NCBI GenBank assembly: GCA_947623215.1
Contig: CANQGN010000008.1
Location: forward strand, 1 to 20,244
DNA length: 20,244 nucleotides
Source: an uncultured Clostridia bacterium
Lineage (GTDB): Bacteria; Bacillota; Clostridia; Oscillospirales; Acutalibacteraceae
Direction: 5' to 3'
The notes below the pieces were generated by a model that was not told where the DNA came from, searched no databases, and saw only the letters and a list, made by a program, of their open reading frames with translations. Below, one piece after another: positions 5,666 to 13,629 of this stretch. A program made the position numbers and the translations under genes. The number at the start of each line of letters is the position of its first letter. The first letter of the stretch is position 1.

Positions 5666-6034
5666 TTACTTCTTCTTATTGGCAATGGTCTTGCGGGGAC
5701 CCTTACGGGTGCGCGCGTTGGTTTTAGAACGCTGACCCCGCACAGGAAGGCCCTTGCGGTGACGAATGCCCCGGTAGCAGCCGATTTCAATCAGCCGCTT
5801 AATGTCAAACGCGATGTCGCGGCGTAAATCGCCCTCTACCGTTACGTTGTGGTCGATGTATTCGCGCAGCTTCGCTACGTCGTCTTCGGTCAAATCCTTC
5901 ACGCGGGTATCGGGATTTACGCCGGTAGCGGCCAAAATGTCGTTGGCCGTTTTGCGGCCGATGCCGAAAATGTAGGTCAGGCCAATTTCGATTCGCTTTT
6001 CACGGGGCAAATCCACACCTGAAATACGTGCCAT
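5666..6034 (-). CDS. rpsM: Ribosomal protein uS13
   Basis: 122 residues in the 30S head, with a C-terminal tail that contacts P-site tRNA. MARISGVDLPREKRIEIGLTYIFGIG and the basic RHRKGLPVRGQRSKTNARTRKGPR tail are diagnostic. An upstream in-frame ATG (6106) would add 24 residues that overlap rpmJ and have no family support. The start at 6034 has GGAGGTGC upstream and gives the canonical N-terminus. Confidence 0.97.
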   Translation of the reverse strand: MARISGVDLPREKRIEIGLTYIFGIGRKTANDILAATGVNPDTRVKDLTEDDVAKLREYIDHNVTVEGDLRRDIAFDIKRLIEIGCYRGIRHRKGLPVRGQRSKTNARTRKGPRKTIANKKK

Positions 6035-6069
6035 GTTACTAATGCACCTCCAAAATCGTGTTGCAAGGC

Positions 6070-6183
6070 TTACCCTTGACGCTGTTTGTGCTTCGGGTTT
6101 TCGCAAATGACCATAACCCGGCCCTTGCGCTTAATAATTTTACATTTATCGCATATTTTTTTGACAGAAGGTCTGACTTTCAT
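6070..6183 (-). CDS. rpmJ: Ribosomal protein bL36, zinc-binding form
   Basis: A 37-residue protein beginning MKVRPSVKKICDKCK and ending in the standard HKQRQG. The zinc ligands C11, C14, C27 and H32 are all present, so this is the C+ (zinc-bound) paralogue. It stabilises 23S rRNA in the large subunit. It fits the usual infA-rpmJ-rpsM order, 18 nt after infA and 35 nt before rpsM. The ATG follows TTTAGGAGGGAAAAAGC. Confidence 0.96.
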   Translation of the reverse strand: MKVRPSVKKICDKCKIIKRKGRVMVICENPKHKQRQG

Positions 6184-6201
6184 GCTTTTTCCCTCCTAAA
6201 G

Positions 6202-6420
6202 CTATTTGGAACGCCAGGTAATACGGCCGCGGGTGAGGTCGTAGGGCGTCATTTCCACCGTTACCTTATCGCCCGGCAGAATGCGAATATAGTTCATGCG
6301 CAGCTTGCCGGAGATATGGGCGGTAATCACGTGACCGTTTTGAAGCTCTACCTTAAAAATAGTGTTGGGCAGCACTTCTTTTACGATTCCTTCTACTTCT
6401 ATCATGTCTTGCTTTGACAT
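6202..6420 (-). CDS. infA: Translation initiation factor IF-1
   Basis: 72 residues, the exact family length, forming one S1-like OB fold. IEVEGIVKEVLPNTIFKVELQNGH, followed by ISGKLRMNYIRILPGDKVTVEMTPYDLTRGRI, is the standard sequence. IF-1 binds the 30S A site and works with IF-2 and IF-3 in start selection. The start codon lies 1 nt after the stop of the KOW gene, so the two are probably translationally coupled. Confidence 0.98.
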   Translation of the reverse strand: MSKQDMIEVEGIVKEVLPNTIFKVELQNGHVITAHISGKLRMNYIRILPGDKVTVEMTPYDLTRGRITWRSK

Positions 6421-6421
6421 A

Positions 6422-6727
6422 TCAGCTTCCCCCTCTCCCGTTGCCGTTTGGCCGGTTGCTCCCTGTTTTTTCTGCCGCCAGGGCGGCGAGCGCCCGGCGC
6501 AGGGAGCGGTTGGTAGACATTGAGCCGCTGTCTAATACGGTATGGGTGGGCGCGGCGTGCTTTGGATTTTTGGCCTTGGGCCGTTCCAGCGGCCGTTCTT
6601 TGCCGTCGGCCAGCAGCAAGGTTTGTTCGCTGCCTTCGCCTTCGCTGCCGACGACGCAGAGCAGGCGGCCTTTTTCTCGGCCGGCCTTACAAAGCACCAC
6701 TCGCCCAACCTGGTAGGTTCGGTCCAT
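6422..6727 (-). CDS. KOW-domain RNA-binding protein, L14e-like
   Basis: 101 residues. The N-terminal part, YQVGRVVLCKAGREKGRLLCVV, is a KOW-type fold like that of archaeal/eukaryotic L14e, L6e and L27e. The segment AKNPKHAAPTHTVLD follows, and the tail is glycine and asparagine rich and probably disordered. Clostridia often carry this gene between map and infA, where it is annotated as a ribosomal-protein-like RNA-binding protein; its role is not established. Binding to the ribosome or rRNA is inferred from fold and position. It starts 10 nt after map with AAAGGAGGGGCG before the ATG. Confidence 0.88.
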   Translation of the reverse strand: MDRTYQVGRVVLCKAGREKGRLLCVVGSEGEGSEQTLLLADGKERPLERPKAKNPKHAAPTHTVLDSGSMSTNRSLRRALAALAAEKTGSNRPNGNGRGGS

Positions 6728-6737
6728 CGCCCCTCCT

Positions 6738-7487
6738 TTACGGCCGGGTTAAAATCACCGGCCCGTCGGTTGTAACGGCGATGGTATGCTCGAAATGCGC
6801 CGACAGCTTGCCGTCGGCCGTTTCGACCGTCCAACCGTCTTGTAACGTGCGAACGTCGGGCGTACCCATATTAATCATCGGTTCAATGGCCAGGGTCATG
6901 CCGGGCAGCAGCCGCACGCCGTGACCGGCGCGGCCAAAGTTGGGCACCTCCGGTTCCTCGTGCAGCTTGGCGCCCACGCCGTGGCCCACAAACTGCCGCA
7001 CCACCGAAAAGCCCGCTGCCTCTGCATGGCGCTGCACCGCTGCGGAAATATCGCCGATTCTGCCGCCGGCACGCGCCGCCTCAATGCCCTTATACAGGGC
7101 CTGCTCGGTCACGTCCATCAGCCGCTGCGCCTCGGGCGAAACCCGCCCGACGGCGAAAGTGGCGGCGTTGTCGCCGTTCATTCCGTCTAAGGTGGCGCCG
7201 AGGTCGATACTCACCACGTCGCCCTCTTGTAACACGGTGCGTTTTGACGGTATGCCATGTATCACCTGGTGGTTTACCGAAATGCAGGCGGTCGCCGGGT
7301 ACCCGGCATAGCCCAAAAAGTTGGGTTTACCACCGTGCCGTTCTATAAACCGGCGGGCCAGCTGGTCAATCTCGTAGGTCGTGACCCCCGGCCGCACCGC
7401 CTCGCCCGCGATTTGCAGCGCCCCGGCCGAAAGCGCACAGGCGCGCTTCATCAGGGCGAGCTCGTGCGAGGTTTTGAGCACTATCAT
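6738..7487 (-). CDS. map: Methionine aminopeptidase, type Ia
   Basis: 249 residues. The enzyme removes N-terminal methionine from nascent proteins with a small second residue. The active site is complete: H77 in NHQVIHGIP, metal ligands D95 (SIDLGA), D106 (GDNA), H169 (VGHGVG), E202 (AIEPM) and E233 (FEHT), plus H176. The N-terminus lacks the SEC-C zinc extension found in some Clostridia. Its ATG overlaps the adk stop codon as ATGA, which indicates translational coupling. Confidence 0.97.
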   Translation of the reverse strand: MIVLKTSHELALMKRACALSAGALQIAGEAVRPGVTTYEIDQLARRFIERHGGKPNFLGYAGYPATACISVNHQVIHGIPSKRTVLQEGDVVSIDLGATLDGMNGDNAATFAVGRVSPEAQRLMDVTEQALYKGIEAARAGGRIGDISAAVQRHAEAAGFSVVRQFVGHGVGAKLHEEPEVPNFGRAGHGVRLLPGMTLAIEPMINMGTPDVRTLQDGWTVETADGKLSAHFEHTIAVTTDGPVILTRP

Positions 7488-8122
7488 GCCAAATCCTCAA
7501 CCGCCTTCATCATAAGGGCGGTGGTGTCGGCCACCTGTTCCTGCCCCTGCACGGTGCGCAGCAGCCCCCGCTCGCGGTAAAAGGCGGAAAGGGGCGCCGT
7601 TTGGCTATGGTAAACCCGCAGCCGCTCGGCCACCGTTTCGGGCATGTCGTCCGCCCGGCAGCTAAGGGCCGCGCCGCACTCGTCGCAGACGCCCTCTGCC
7701 TTTGGCGGCTGGTAGGTCAGGTGGTAAGAAGCGCCGCAGTCGGGGCAAACCCGGCGGCCGCTCATGCGCTGAATAATGGTTTCGTCTGCCAGCTCCAGCT
7801 CTACTACGGCGTCGAGCTCTACCCCCAGCGCCTCCAACGCCTCCGCCTGGGGAATGGTGCGGGGGAAGCCGTCTAACACAAAACCGGCTTCGCAGTCGGG
7901 CTGCGCCAGGCGTTCTTTTACAATGCCCACCACCACGTCGTCTGCCACCAGACCGCCGCGGTCAATCACCGCTTTGGCGGCCAGCCCCATGGGGGTACCG
8001 GCGGCAATGGCGGCGCGAATCATGTTGCCGGTGGAAATGGCGGGAATGCCGTACCGCTCGCACAAATTCGCCGCCTGGGTGCCTTTGCCCGCGCCGGGCG
8101 GGCCGAGCAATACCAGTTTCAC
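7484..8122 (-). CDS. adk: Adenylate kinase, zinc-lid type
   Basis: 212 residues from a GTG start. It catalyses ATP + AMP = 2 ADP. The P-loop GPPGAGKGT is at residues 7-15, the AMP-binding segments include DGFPRT at 84-89, and the long lid holds C126, C129, C146 and C149, a four-cysteine zinc site of Gram-positive enzymes. Longer in-frame ATG starts at 8134 and 8164 add residues foreign to the family: 8164 has no ribosome binding site and 8134 abuts its AGGAAGG. The GTG gives the canonical MKLVLLGPPG and has GGGAG 5 nt upstream. Confidence 0.94.
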   Translation of the reverse strand: MKLVLLGPPGAGKGTQAANLCERYGIPAISTGNMIRAAIAAGTPMGLAAKAVIDRGGLVADDVVVGIVKERLAQPDCEAGFVLDGFPRTIPQAEALEALGVELDAVVELELADETIIQRMSGRRVCPDCGASYHLTYQPPKAEGVCDECGAALSCRADDMPETVAERLRVYHSQTAPLSAFYRERGLLRTVQGQEQVADTTALMMKAVEDLA

Positions 8123-8169
8123 GGGTTCTCCCATCCTTCCTCTAAACCGTTTGGTCTTTGGCATGGCGG

Positions 8170-8215
8170 CTTTCGCGGCCGCCTGCGGCCGGGCGGGGTG
8201 GCCCGGCCGGTTTTA
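8170..8215 (-). promoter_or_regulatory. GC-rich hairpin in the secY-adk gap
   Basis: The 126-nt gap between secY and adk is the largest inside the spc segment. On the - strand, GGCCGGGC and GCCCGGCC pair across a short C-rich loop, followed by a second CGGCCGC palindrome. No T-run follows, so it is not an ordinary terminator. An mRNA processing or stability element is possible. Confidence 0.4.
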
Positions 8216-8248
8216 CGTTCAAAAACGGCGGCTGCCGAGAAAAAGTCC

Positions 8249-9556
8249 TTAGTCTAAGAAGCCCTTGTAGTACCGCATCATCATCTGCGACTCGATGGAC
8301 TTGACCGTGTCAAGCGCAACGCCTACCAGAATGAGGATAGAGGTACCGCCCAGCGCCACGTTCATGCCGCCAATGGAGCCCACAATAATGGGCAGCACGG
8401 CCATAATGCCCAGGAACACGGCGCCAACCAGGGTGATTTTGCCAATGACTTTTGAAATAAACTCTACCGTGGGGCGGCCGGGGCGAATGCCCGGAATCAC
8501 GCCCGCGTTGTTTTTGAGATTATTGGCCATTTCCTGCGGGTTATACTGAATGTTGACGTAGAAGTAGGAGAAGCCGATAATCATGAGCAGGTAGAGCACC
8601 ACGTAAATGGGCTGCTGGTACGAGAAGAGCCGCAAAAACTTGGCGAAGCCGCTTTGGCTGTTCTCGCCCATAAAGGCCAAAATGGTGCTGGGGATAGAAA
8701 GAATGGAGCTGGCGAAGATGATAGGCAGCACGCCGGCCATGTTGACCTGAATGGGCAGGTGGGTGTTTTGGCCGCCGTACATTTTGCGGCCCACCACCTT
8801 TTTGGCGTACTGAATGGGAATGCGCCGCTCGGCCGCCGTCATAAACACAATGAAGGCGATAATGAGCAAAAAGATAACGCAAATTGCCAGCACCACCGGC
8901 CATTTACCCGCAATGGCGTTGTTGTAGAGCACCACAAAGGCCGAAGGCCCGCGGGAGATAATACCGGCGAAAAGAATAATGGAAATGCCGTTGCCTACGC
9001 CCTTATCGTCTATCTGCTCGCCCATCCACATAATCAGCGCCGAGCCTGCGGTAAAGCAGGTAACAATAATGACGGCGGTGAAAATTTGGGCAAACACCGG
9101 GGCGCCCCGGCCGTAGGTGAGGTAACCCGAACCGTCGTTGCGCAGGTAGAAGTAGTAGGCGACGCCCTGAATGAGCGCCAAAATCACCGTGGCCACACGG
9201 GTGTACTTGGCAATCTTTTTGCGGCCCTCTTCGCCCTCTTGCGCAATGCGCTCTAACTTGGGAATGGCCACCGTGAGCAGCTGCATAATAATGGAGCTGT
9301 TAATGTAGGGGGTCACGCCCATGGCGAAAATGGCGCCGTATTGCAGTGCGCCGCCGGTTAAAATAGACAGATAACTAAAGAGCGTTGCGCCGCTCGCAGA
9401 GTTGGCAAGCGCCTCGCTTAAACGCGCGGCGTCGATAAAGGGCGCCGGAATAAAGGAGCCGATGCGGAAGAGTATGACAATAAACAGGGTAAAGAAGATT
9501 TTTTTGCGCAGGTCCGCGATTTTCCAACCGTTGCGAATGGTCTCAAACAACTGCAC
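8249..9556 (-). CDS. secY: Preprotein translocase subunit SecY
   Basis: 435 residues with ten predicted membrane helices, starting with FFTLFIVILFRIGSFIPAP. It is the channel of the Sec export pathway, working with SecE, SecG and SecA in the inner membrane. The conserved loop NNAGVIPGIRPGRPT near residue 350, which contacts SecA and ribosome, is intact. It starts with GTG one nucleotide after the rplO stop codon. Its ribosome binding site GAGGTGAT lies inside the rplO 3' end, so translation is likely coupled. Confidence 0.98.
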   Translation of the reverse strand: MQLFETIRNGWKIADLRKKIFFTLFIVILFRIGSFIPAPFIDAARLSEALANSASGATLFSYLSILTGGALQYGAIFAMGVTPYINSSIIMQLLTVAIPKLERIAQEGEEGRKKIAKYTRVATVILALIQGVAYYFYLRNDGSGYLTYGRGAPVFAQIFTAVIIVTCFTAGSALIMWMGEQIDDKGVGNGISIILFAGIISRGPSAFVVLYNNAIAGKWPVVLAICVIFLLIIAFIVFMTAAERRIPIQYAKKVVGRKMYGGQNTHLPIQVNMAGVLPIIFASSILSIPSTILAFMGENSQSGFAKFLRLFSYQQPIYVVLYLLMIIGFSYFYVNIQYNPQEMANNLKNNAGVIPGIRPGRPTVEFISKVIGKITLVGAVFLGIMAVLPIIVGSIGGMNVALGGTSILILVGVALDTVKSIESQMMMRYYKGFLD

Positions 9557-9557
9557 C

Positions 9558-9998
9558 TTACATCACCTCAGCCTTTCCGCCGGCAGCCTCGATTTTAGCT
9601 TTGGCTGACGCAGAAAAGGCCTTGGCCTTAACGGTCAGGTTTTTGCTAATTTCGCCATTGCCCAGCACCTTTACGCCGTCCTGCATTTTTTTAATCAGGC
9701 CGGCGGCTTTCAGGGCCTCGGCGTCGACGACTGAGCCGTTTTCAAATTTGTCAAGTTCTGCTACGTTTACGGTTGCGTAATGGGTTGCGAAAATGTTGTG
9801 AAAGCCCCGCTTGGGGATGCGGCGCTGCAAGGGCATTTGGCCGCCCTCAAACCCAATGCGGACGCCGCCGCCCGAACGGGCCTTTTGGCCTTTGTGGCCC
9901 TTACCGGCGGTTTTGCCCTGGCCGGAGGCCGGGCCGCGCCCTACCCGTTTGGGGGGCCGGTTGGCGCCCGGAACGGTAGAAAGTTCATGCAGTTTCAT
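9558..9998 (-). CDS. rplO: Ribosomal protein uL15
   Basis: 146 residues, a late-assembling 50S protein. MKLHELSTVPGANRPPKRVGRG, the glycine/lysine-rich GQGKTAGKGHKGQKARSGGG and GGQMPLQRRIPKRGF are diagnostic. An upstream in-frame ATG would add seven residues covering the ribosome binding site. The ATG at 9998 has AAGGAGGTG at the right distance. It lies 13 nt after rpmD and directly before secY, the classical spc order. Confidence 0.97.
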   Translation of the reverse strand: MKLHELSTVPGANRPPKRVGRGPASGQGKTAGKGHKGQKARSGGGVRIGFEGGQMPLQRRIPKRGFHNIFATHYATVNVAELDKFENGSVVDAEALKAAGLIKKMQDGVKVLGNGEISKNLTVKAKAFSASAKAKIEAAGGKAEVM

Positions 9999-10011
9999 TG
10001 CTCGCACCTCC

Positions 10012-10218
10012 TTAATCAAGTTCCGCTTCGGTTACTTCGACCAGGTGGCGGATTTTCTCAATCTTTCCCTGGGTCGCCGGGGTTGCGGGCTGCAGGCAGC
10101 AGTCGCCCACTTTGTGTAAGCCGAGCGCCGCCGCGTTGGCAATTTGCTTTTTGTTCGAGCCGATTAAGCTGCCCTTGAGCGTAATTTTAAGGCTTGCAGC
10201 CTCTGCTTTTTTTGCCAT
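10012..10218 (-). CDS. rpmD: Ribosomal protein uL30
   Basis: 68 residues, slightly longer than the usual 58-60 because of an alanine/lysine-rich N-terminus (MAKKAEAAS) before the LKITLKGSLIGSNKKQ core. ALGLHKVGD and the C-terminal IRHLVEVTE fit the family. uL30 is absent from some bacterial lineages, so its presence between rpsE and rplO is informative. The ATG follows AAGGAGGAGCAGCG. Confidence 0.95.
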   Translation of the reverse strand: MAKKAEAASLKITLKGSLIGSNKKQIANAAALGLHKVGDCCLQPATPATQGKIEKIRHLVEVTEAELD

Positions 10219-10232
10219 GTCGCTGCTCCTCC

Positions 10233-10736
10233 TTAACCCAAAATGTCCTGAACCTGCTTACCGCGAACCGCCGCAACCTGCTCGGCGTCGCGCAGCGAGG
10301 CCAGCCCCTGAATGGTGGCGCGCACCACGTTGCAGGGGTTGTTGGAACGCAGCGCCTTGGTACGAATGTCTTTAATGCCTACCGTCTCCAGCACCGCACG
10401 GGCGGGGCCGCCGGCAATCACGCCGGTACCGGGCGCGGCGGGTTTAAGCAGCACGCGGCCGGCGCCGTAAGCGCCAATGACCTCGTGCGGAATGGTGGTG
10501 CCCCGCAGCGAAACCTTAATGAGGTTTTTCTTGGCGTCTTCAATGCCTTTGCGAATGGCGTCCGGCACTTCGCTGGCTTTGCCGAGGCCAAAGCCCACAA
10601 TGCCGTTGCCGTCGCCCACTACTACGATAACGGAGAACTTGATAATACGGCCGCCCTTAACCGTTTTAGAAACGCGGTTAATGGCTACCACGCGCTCGGT
10701 CAAATCCAGCGTAGTCGCGTCAATTTTCGTTGCCAT
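10233..10736 (-). CDS. rpsE: Ribosomal protein uS5
   Basis: 167 residues. uS5 lies at the mRNA entry channel and affects decoding accuracy. The N-terminal double-stranded-RNA-binding-like domain contains VVAINRVSKTVKGGRIIKFS and VVGDGNGIVGFGLGKA. The C-terminal domain has GAGRVLLKPAAPGTGVIAGGPARAVLE, written here as the key landmark of the family. The start is an ATG with GGGAGGAGAACAC upstream, and the gap from rplR is 21 nt. Confidence 0.98.
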   Translation of the reverse strand: MATKIDATTLDLTERVVAINRVSKTVKGGRIIKFSVIVVVGDGNGIVGFGLGKASEVPDAIRKGIEDAKKNLIKVSLRGTTIPHEVIGAYGAGRVLLKPAAPGTGVIAGGPARAVLETVGIKDIRTKALRSNNPCNVVRATIQGLASLRDAEQVAAVRGKQVQDILG

Positions 10737-10757
10737 GTTTGTGTTCTCCTCCCTGCC

Positions 10758-11117
10758 TTAAAATTCCAGGCCGCCCTCGCGGGCGCCCTCGGCCAGCTGC
10801 TGCACGCGACCGTGATAAATGTTGCCGCCGCGGTCAAATACCACTTTGGTAATGCCGGCCGCCTTGGCGCGCTCGGCTATCATGGCGCCTACTTTAGCCG
10901 CGGCTTCTTTGTTGCCGCCGTACAGGCCAAAGTCTTTCTCCTGGCTGGAAGCCGCCGCCAGGGTAACGCCTTTTTCGTCATCGATCACCTGTGCGCTGAT
11001 GTTGGCAAGGGAGCGATAAACACTCAAACGCGGGCACGCGGCGGTGCCGCTGATTTTACCCCGCACCCGCTTATGGCGAATGGCGCGGGCTTTTTTGGTA
11101 TCGGGTCTGTTTACCAT
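10758..11117 (-). CDS. rplR: Ribosomal protein uL18
   Basis: 119 residues. uL18 binds 5S rRNA with uL5 in the central protuberance. KKARAIRHKRVRGKISGTA, RLSVYRSLANISAQVIDD and the C-terminal FDRGGNIYHGRVQQLAEGAREGGLEF match the family in order and length. It is 22 nt after rplF, with AAGGAGTGATACA before the ATG. Confidence 0.97.
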   Translation of the reverse strand: MVNRPDTKKARAIRHKRVRGKISGTAACPRLSVYRSLANISAQVIDDEKGVTLAAASSQEKDFGLYGGNKEAAAKVGAMIAERAKAAGITKVVFDRGGNIYHGRVQQLAEGAREGGLEF

Positions 11118-11139
11118 ACTTGTATCACTCCTTCAAGCG

Positions 11140-11682
11140 TTATGCGCCCTTACCGGCCTTACCTTCCTTGCGGCGAACCACTTCGTCGGTATAGCGAATG
11201 CCCTTGCCCTTGTAGGGTTCGGGGGGCCGTTTTTTCCGCACCTCGGCCGCGAACTGACCCACAGCCTGTTTGTCGGCGCCGGAAATAATGATTTTGTTGG
11301 GGTTGGGCACTTCAATCGAAATGCCCGCTACCTCGTCTACCACAACCTGGTGCGAGTAGCCGAGGTTTAACACCAGCTGCTTGCCCTGCTTGGCGGCGCG
11401 GTAGCCCACGCCTACTACGTCCAGCTCTTTGGCATACCCTTTACTTACGCCCTCTACCATATTGGCAATGAGGGTGCGGGTAAGCCCGTGCAGCGAGCGG
11501 TTGGTTTTTTCGTCGTTCGGGCGGGTAACCACGACCTCGCCCCCCTCAACCGCAACCGTAATGGGTGCGGCCACGGTGTGCGAGAGGGTTCCCTTGGCGC
11601 CTTTTACGGTCACCGTGTTACCCTCCAGCGTTACTTCTACGCCGGCGGGGATTGCAATGGGTTTTTTACCGATTCTCGACAT
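11140..11682 (-). CDS. rplF: Ribosomal protein uL6
   Basis: 180 residues in two related domains near the factor-binding site of the 50S subunit. MSRIGKKPIAIPAGVEV, the central LIANMVEGVSKGYAKELDVVGVGYRA and the C-terminal RKKRPPEPYKGKGIRY signature are all present. The gap from rpsH is 16 nt. Confidence 0.98.
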   Translation of the reverse strand: MSRIGKKPIAIPAGVEVTLEGNTVTVKGAKGTLSHTVAAPITVAVEGGEVVVTRPNDEKTNRSLHGLTRTLIANMVEGVSKGYAKELDVVGVGYRAAKQGKQLVLNLGYSHQVVVDEVAGISIEVPNPNKIIISGADKQAVGQFAAEVRKKRPPEPYKGKGIRYTDEVVRRKEGKAGKGA

Positions 11683-11698
11683 GTCTTATGGCACCCCC

Positions 11699-12097
11699 TT
11701 ACCACACAAAGGCGAGCACTTCGCCGCCTACGTTTTCGCGGCGGGCGTGCTTGTCGGTCATAACGCCTTTGGAGGTGGAGATGATGGCGATGCCCAGCCC
11801 CTTCATAACCCGCGGCAAATCTTCGCAGTTGGCGTAAATGCGCAGCCCTGGCTTGCTTACCCGGCGCAGGCCGGTAATGGCCGGGGTTTTGCCGGCGTTG
11901 TACTTGAGCGTCAGCCGAATGACGCCCTGCTTGCCGTCGTCAATAACCTGAAAGCTCTTTACGTAGCCTTCTTCGGTCAAAATTTGGGCAATGACCTTTT
12001 TCATGTTAGACGCGGGCACATCCACCGTGTCGTGCCGCGCCGAACTCGCGTTGCGAATTCGGGTGAGCATATCGGCAATGGTATCGGTGATTTGCAT
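11699..12097 (-). CDS. rpsH: Ribosomal protein uS8
   Basis: 132 residues. uS8 binds the central domain of 16S rRNA and is the translational repressor of the spc operon in E. coli; the same role here is not shown. DTIADMLTRIRNA at the start and the C-terminal GIAIISTSKGVMTDKHARR and GGEVLAFVW are diagnostic. It starts 46 nt after rpsN, with a GGAGGAAGAACGG ribosome binding site. Confidence 0.98.
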   Translation of the reverse strand: MQITDTIADMLTRIRNASSARHDTVDVPASNMKKVIAQILTEEGYVKSFQVIDDGKQGVIRLTLKYNAGKTPAITGLRRVSKPGLRIYANCEDLPRVMKGLGIAIISTSKGVMTDKHARRENVGGEVLAFVW

Positions 12098-12143
12098 ACC
12101 GTTCTTCCTCCTTTAATCGTGCGGGACCTTTGCCCCTGGTCGC

Positions 12144-12329
12144 TTACCAGCTCGCCTTTTTAATGCCGGGAATCTGGCCCTTGTAAGCCAGCTCGCGGAA
12201 GCAGATGCGGCAAACGCCGTATTTGCGAAGATAAGCGTGGGGGCGGCCGCAGATTTTGCAGCGGTTGTACGCTCTGGTCGAAAACTTGGCCGGCCGCGCC
12301 TGGCTGACCTTTTTAGACGTTTTAGCCAT
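12144..12329 (-). CDS. rpsN: Ribosomal protein uS14, zinc-binding form
   Basis: 61 residues, the short type Z form found in Firmicutes, not the roughly 100-residue zinc-free form. The four ligands C24, C27, C40 and C43 sit in NRCKICGRPHAYLRKYGVCR followed by ICF, and the C-terminus is the usual GQIPGIKKASW. uS14 lies in the 30S head. Its position between rplE and rpsH is standard. Confidence 0.98.
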   Translation of the reverse strand: MAKTSKKVSQARPAKFSTRAYNRCKICGRPHAYLRKYGVCRICFRELAYKGQIPGIKKASW

Positions 12330-12343
12330 TTTGTTCGCCCTCC

Positions 12344-12883
12344 TTACTTCGCAAACGGAGCGCCGAGCAGCTGTAAGAGCTCACGCGCCTCTTCGTCGGT
12401 TTTGGCGGTGGTGACAAAGCAGATGTCCATACCGCGGATTTTGTCGATTTTATCGTAGCTGATTTCGGGGAAAATCAACTGTTCTTTCAGGCCCATGGAG
12501 TAGTTGCCGCGGCCGTCGAACGAGTTGGGGTTAATACCGCGAAAGTCGCGCACGCGGGGCAGCGCCACGTTAAACAGCCGGTCGATGAATTCGTACATTC
12601 TCTCGCCCCGCAGGGTAACCTTGGCGCCGATGTTCATGCCCTCCCGCAGCTTAAAGTTGGCGACGGATTTACGGGCCTTGCAGACCACCGGCTTTTGGCC
12701 GGTAATTTGCGACAAATCGTCCACAATGGCGTCAATCACCTTGGCGTTGTCGCGGGCGTCGCCGGCGGCTACGTTGACCACCACTTTGTCCAGCTTCGGG
12801 ATTTGCATGACGCTCTTATAACCAAACTTGGTCATAAGGGCCGGAGCGGCGTCTTTCTGATACAGTTCTTGCAGTCTTGCCAT
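12344..12883 (-). CDS. rplE: Ribosomal protein uL5
   Basis: 179 residues. uL5 binds 5S rRNA and contacts P-site tRNA and bridges to the small subunit. MQIPKLDKVVVNVAAGDA, KPVVCKARKSVANFKLREG and RDFRGINPNSFDGRGNYSMG are the family landmarks. The C-terminal MDICFVTTAKTDEEARELL is intact. It is 22 nt after rplX. Confidence 0.98.
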   Translation of the reverse strand: MARLQELYQKDAAPALMTKFGYKSVMQIPKLDKVVVNVAAGDARDNAKVIDAIVDDLSQITGQKPVVCKARKSVANFKLREGMNIGAKVTLRGERMYEFIDRLFNVALPRVRDFRGINPNSFDGRGNYSMGLKEQLIFPEISYDKIDKIRGMDICFVTTAKTDEEARELLQLLGAPFAK

Positions 12884-12905
12884 CTTGTTTTACGCCCTCC
12901 TTACC

Positions 12906-13223
12906 TTAAAATATTTCCTTGCATTTGGCGCACATGCGGTCTTTTTTCCCGTCCTCGTAAAACTTGGTGGCAATACGGGTGGGTTTACCGCATTTGGGGC
13001 AAACGCAAACGACTTTGCAGGCGTGCATGGCGGCCTCGGCTTTGACTAAGCCCGCGGGGTCGCCGGGTTTGCGGCCTTTTACGTGCTTGGTGGCAATGTT
13101 GCGGCCTTCCACAATCACCTTGCCCTCTTTGGGGCTTACCTCCAGCACCTTGCCGGTTTTACCGACGTCTTTGCCGCTTAAAATCATCACCGTGTCGCCG
13201 GTTTTGATGTGCATTTTTTTCAT
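12906..13223 (-). CDS. rplX: Ribosomal protein uL24 with zinc ribbon
   Basis: 105 residues. uL24 is an assembly initiator that sits by the tunnel exit. The N-terminal KOW motif is in IKTGDTVMILSGKDVGKTGKV. The C-terminal part has C75-X2-C78 (CPKCGKPTR) and C98-X2-C101 (CAKC), a probable zinc ribbon known in many Clostridial uL24 proteins but absent from E. coli. Extra cysteines at 69 and 73 lie just before it. Confidence 0.97.
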   Translation of the reverse strand: MKKMHIKTGDTVMILSGKDVGKTGKVLEVSPKEGKVIVEGRNIATKHVKGRKPGDPAGLVKAEAAMHACKVVCVCPKCGKPTRIATKFYEDGKKDRMCAKCKEIF

Positions 13224-13238
13224 GTTGCCTACCTCCCC

Positions 13239-13607
13239 TTAAAGCACTTCGGGAGCGAGCGACAGGATTTTTAAATAATCTTTATCGCGCAGCTCGCGGG
13301 CCACCGGTCCAAAAATACGGGTGCCTCTCGGGTTTTTGTCTTCGCGGATAATAACCGCGGCGTTTTCGTCAAAGCGAATGTAGGTACCGTCGGCACGGTG
13401 TACGCCCTTGGCCGTGCGCACCACAACCGCCCGCACCACGTCGCCTTTTTTCACCATACCGCCGGGCGCCGCTTTTTTAACGCTTGCAACCACAACGTCA
13501 CCGATGTTGGCGTATCTCCTGCCGGAGCCGCCCAGAACGCGAATGCACATGAGCTCTTTCGCGCCGGTGTTGTCGGCAACCTTGAGGTAACTCTGTTGCT
13601 GTATCAC
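13239..13607 (-). CDS. rplN: Ribosomal protein uL14
   Basis: 122 residues, the invariant family length. It binds 23S rRNA near the subunit interface and is the docking site of the silencing factor RsfS. MIQQQSYLKVADNTGAKELM, GDVVVASVKKAAPGG and RGTRIFGPVARELR are canonical. The ribosome binding site is AAGGAGGAAACC. Confidence 0.98.
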   Translation of the reverse strand: MIQQQSYLKVADNTGAKELMCIRVLGGSGRRYANIGDVVVASVKKAAPGGMVKKGDVVRAVVVRTAKGVHRADGTYIRFDENAAVIIREDKNPRGTRIFGPVARELRDKDYLKILSLAPEVL

Positions 13608-13629
13608 AGTGGTTTCCTCCTTGTCTTTC

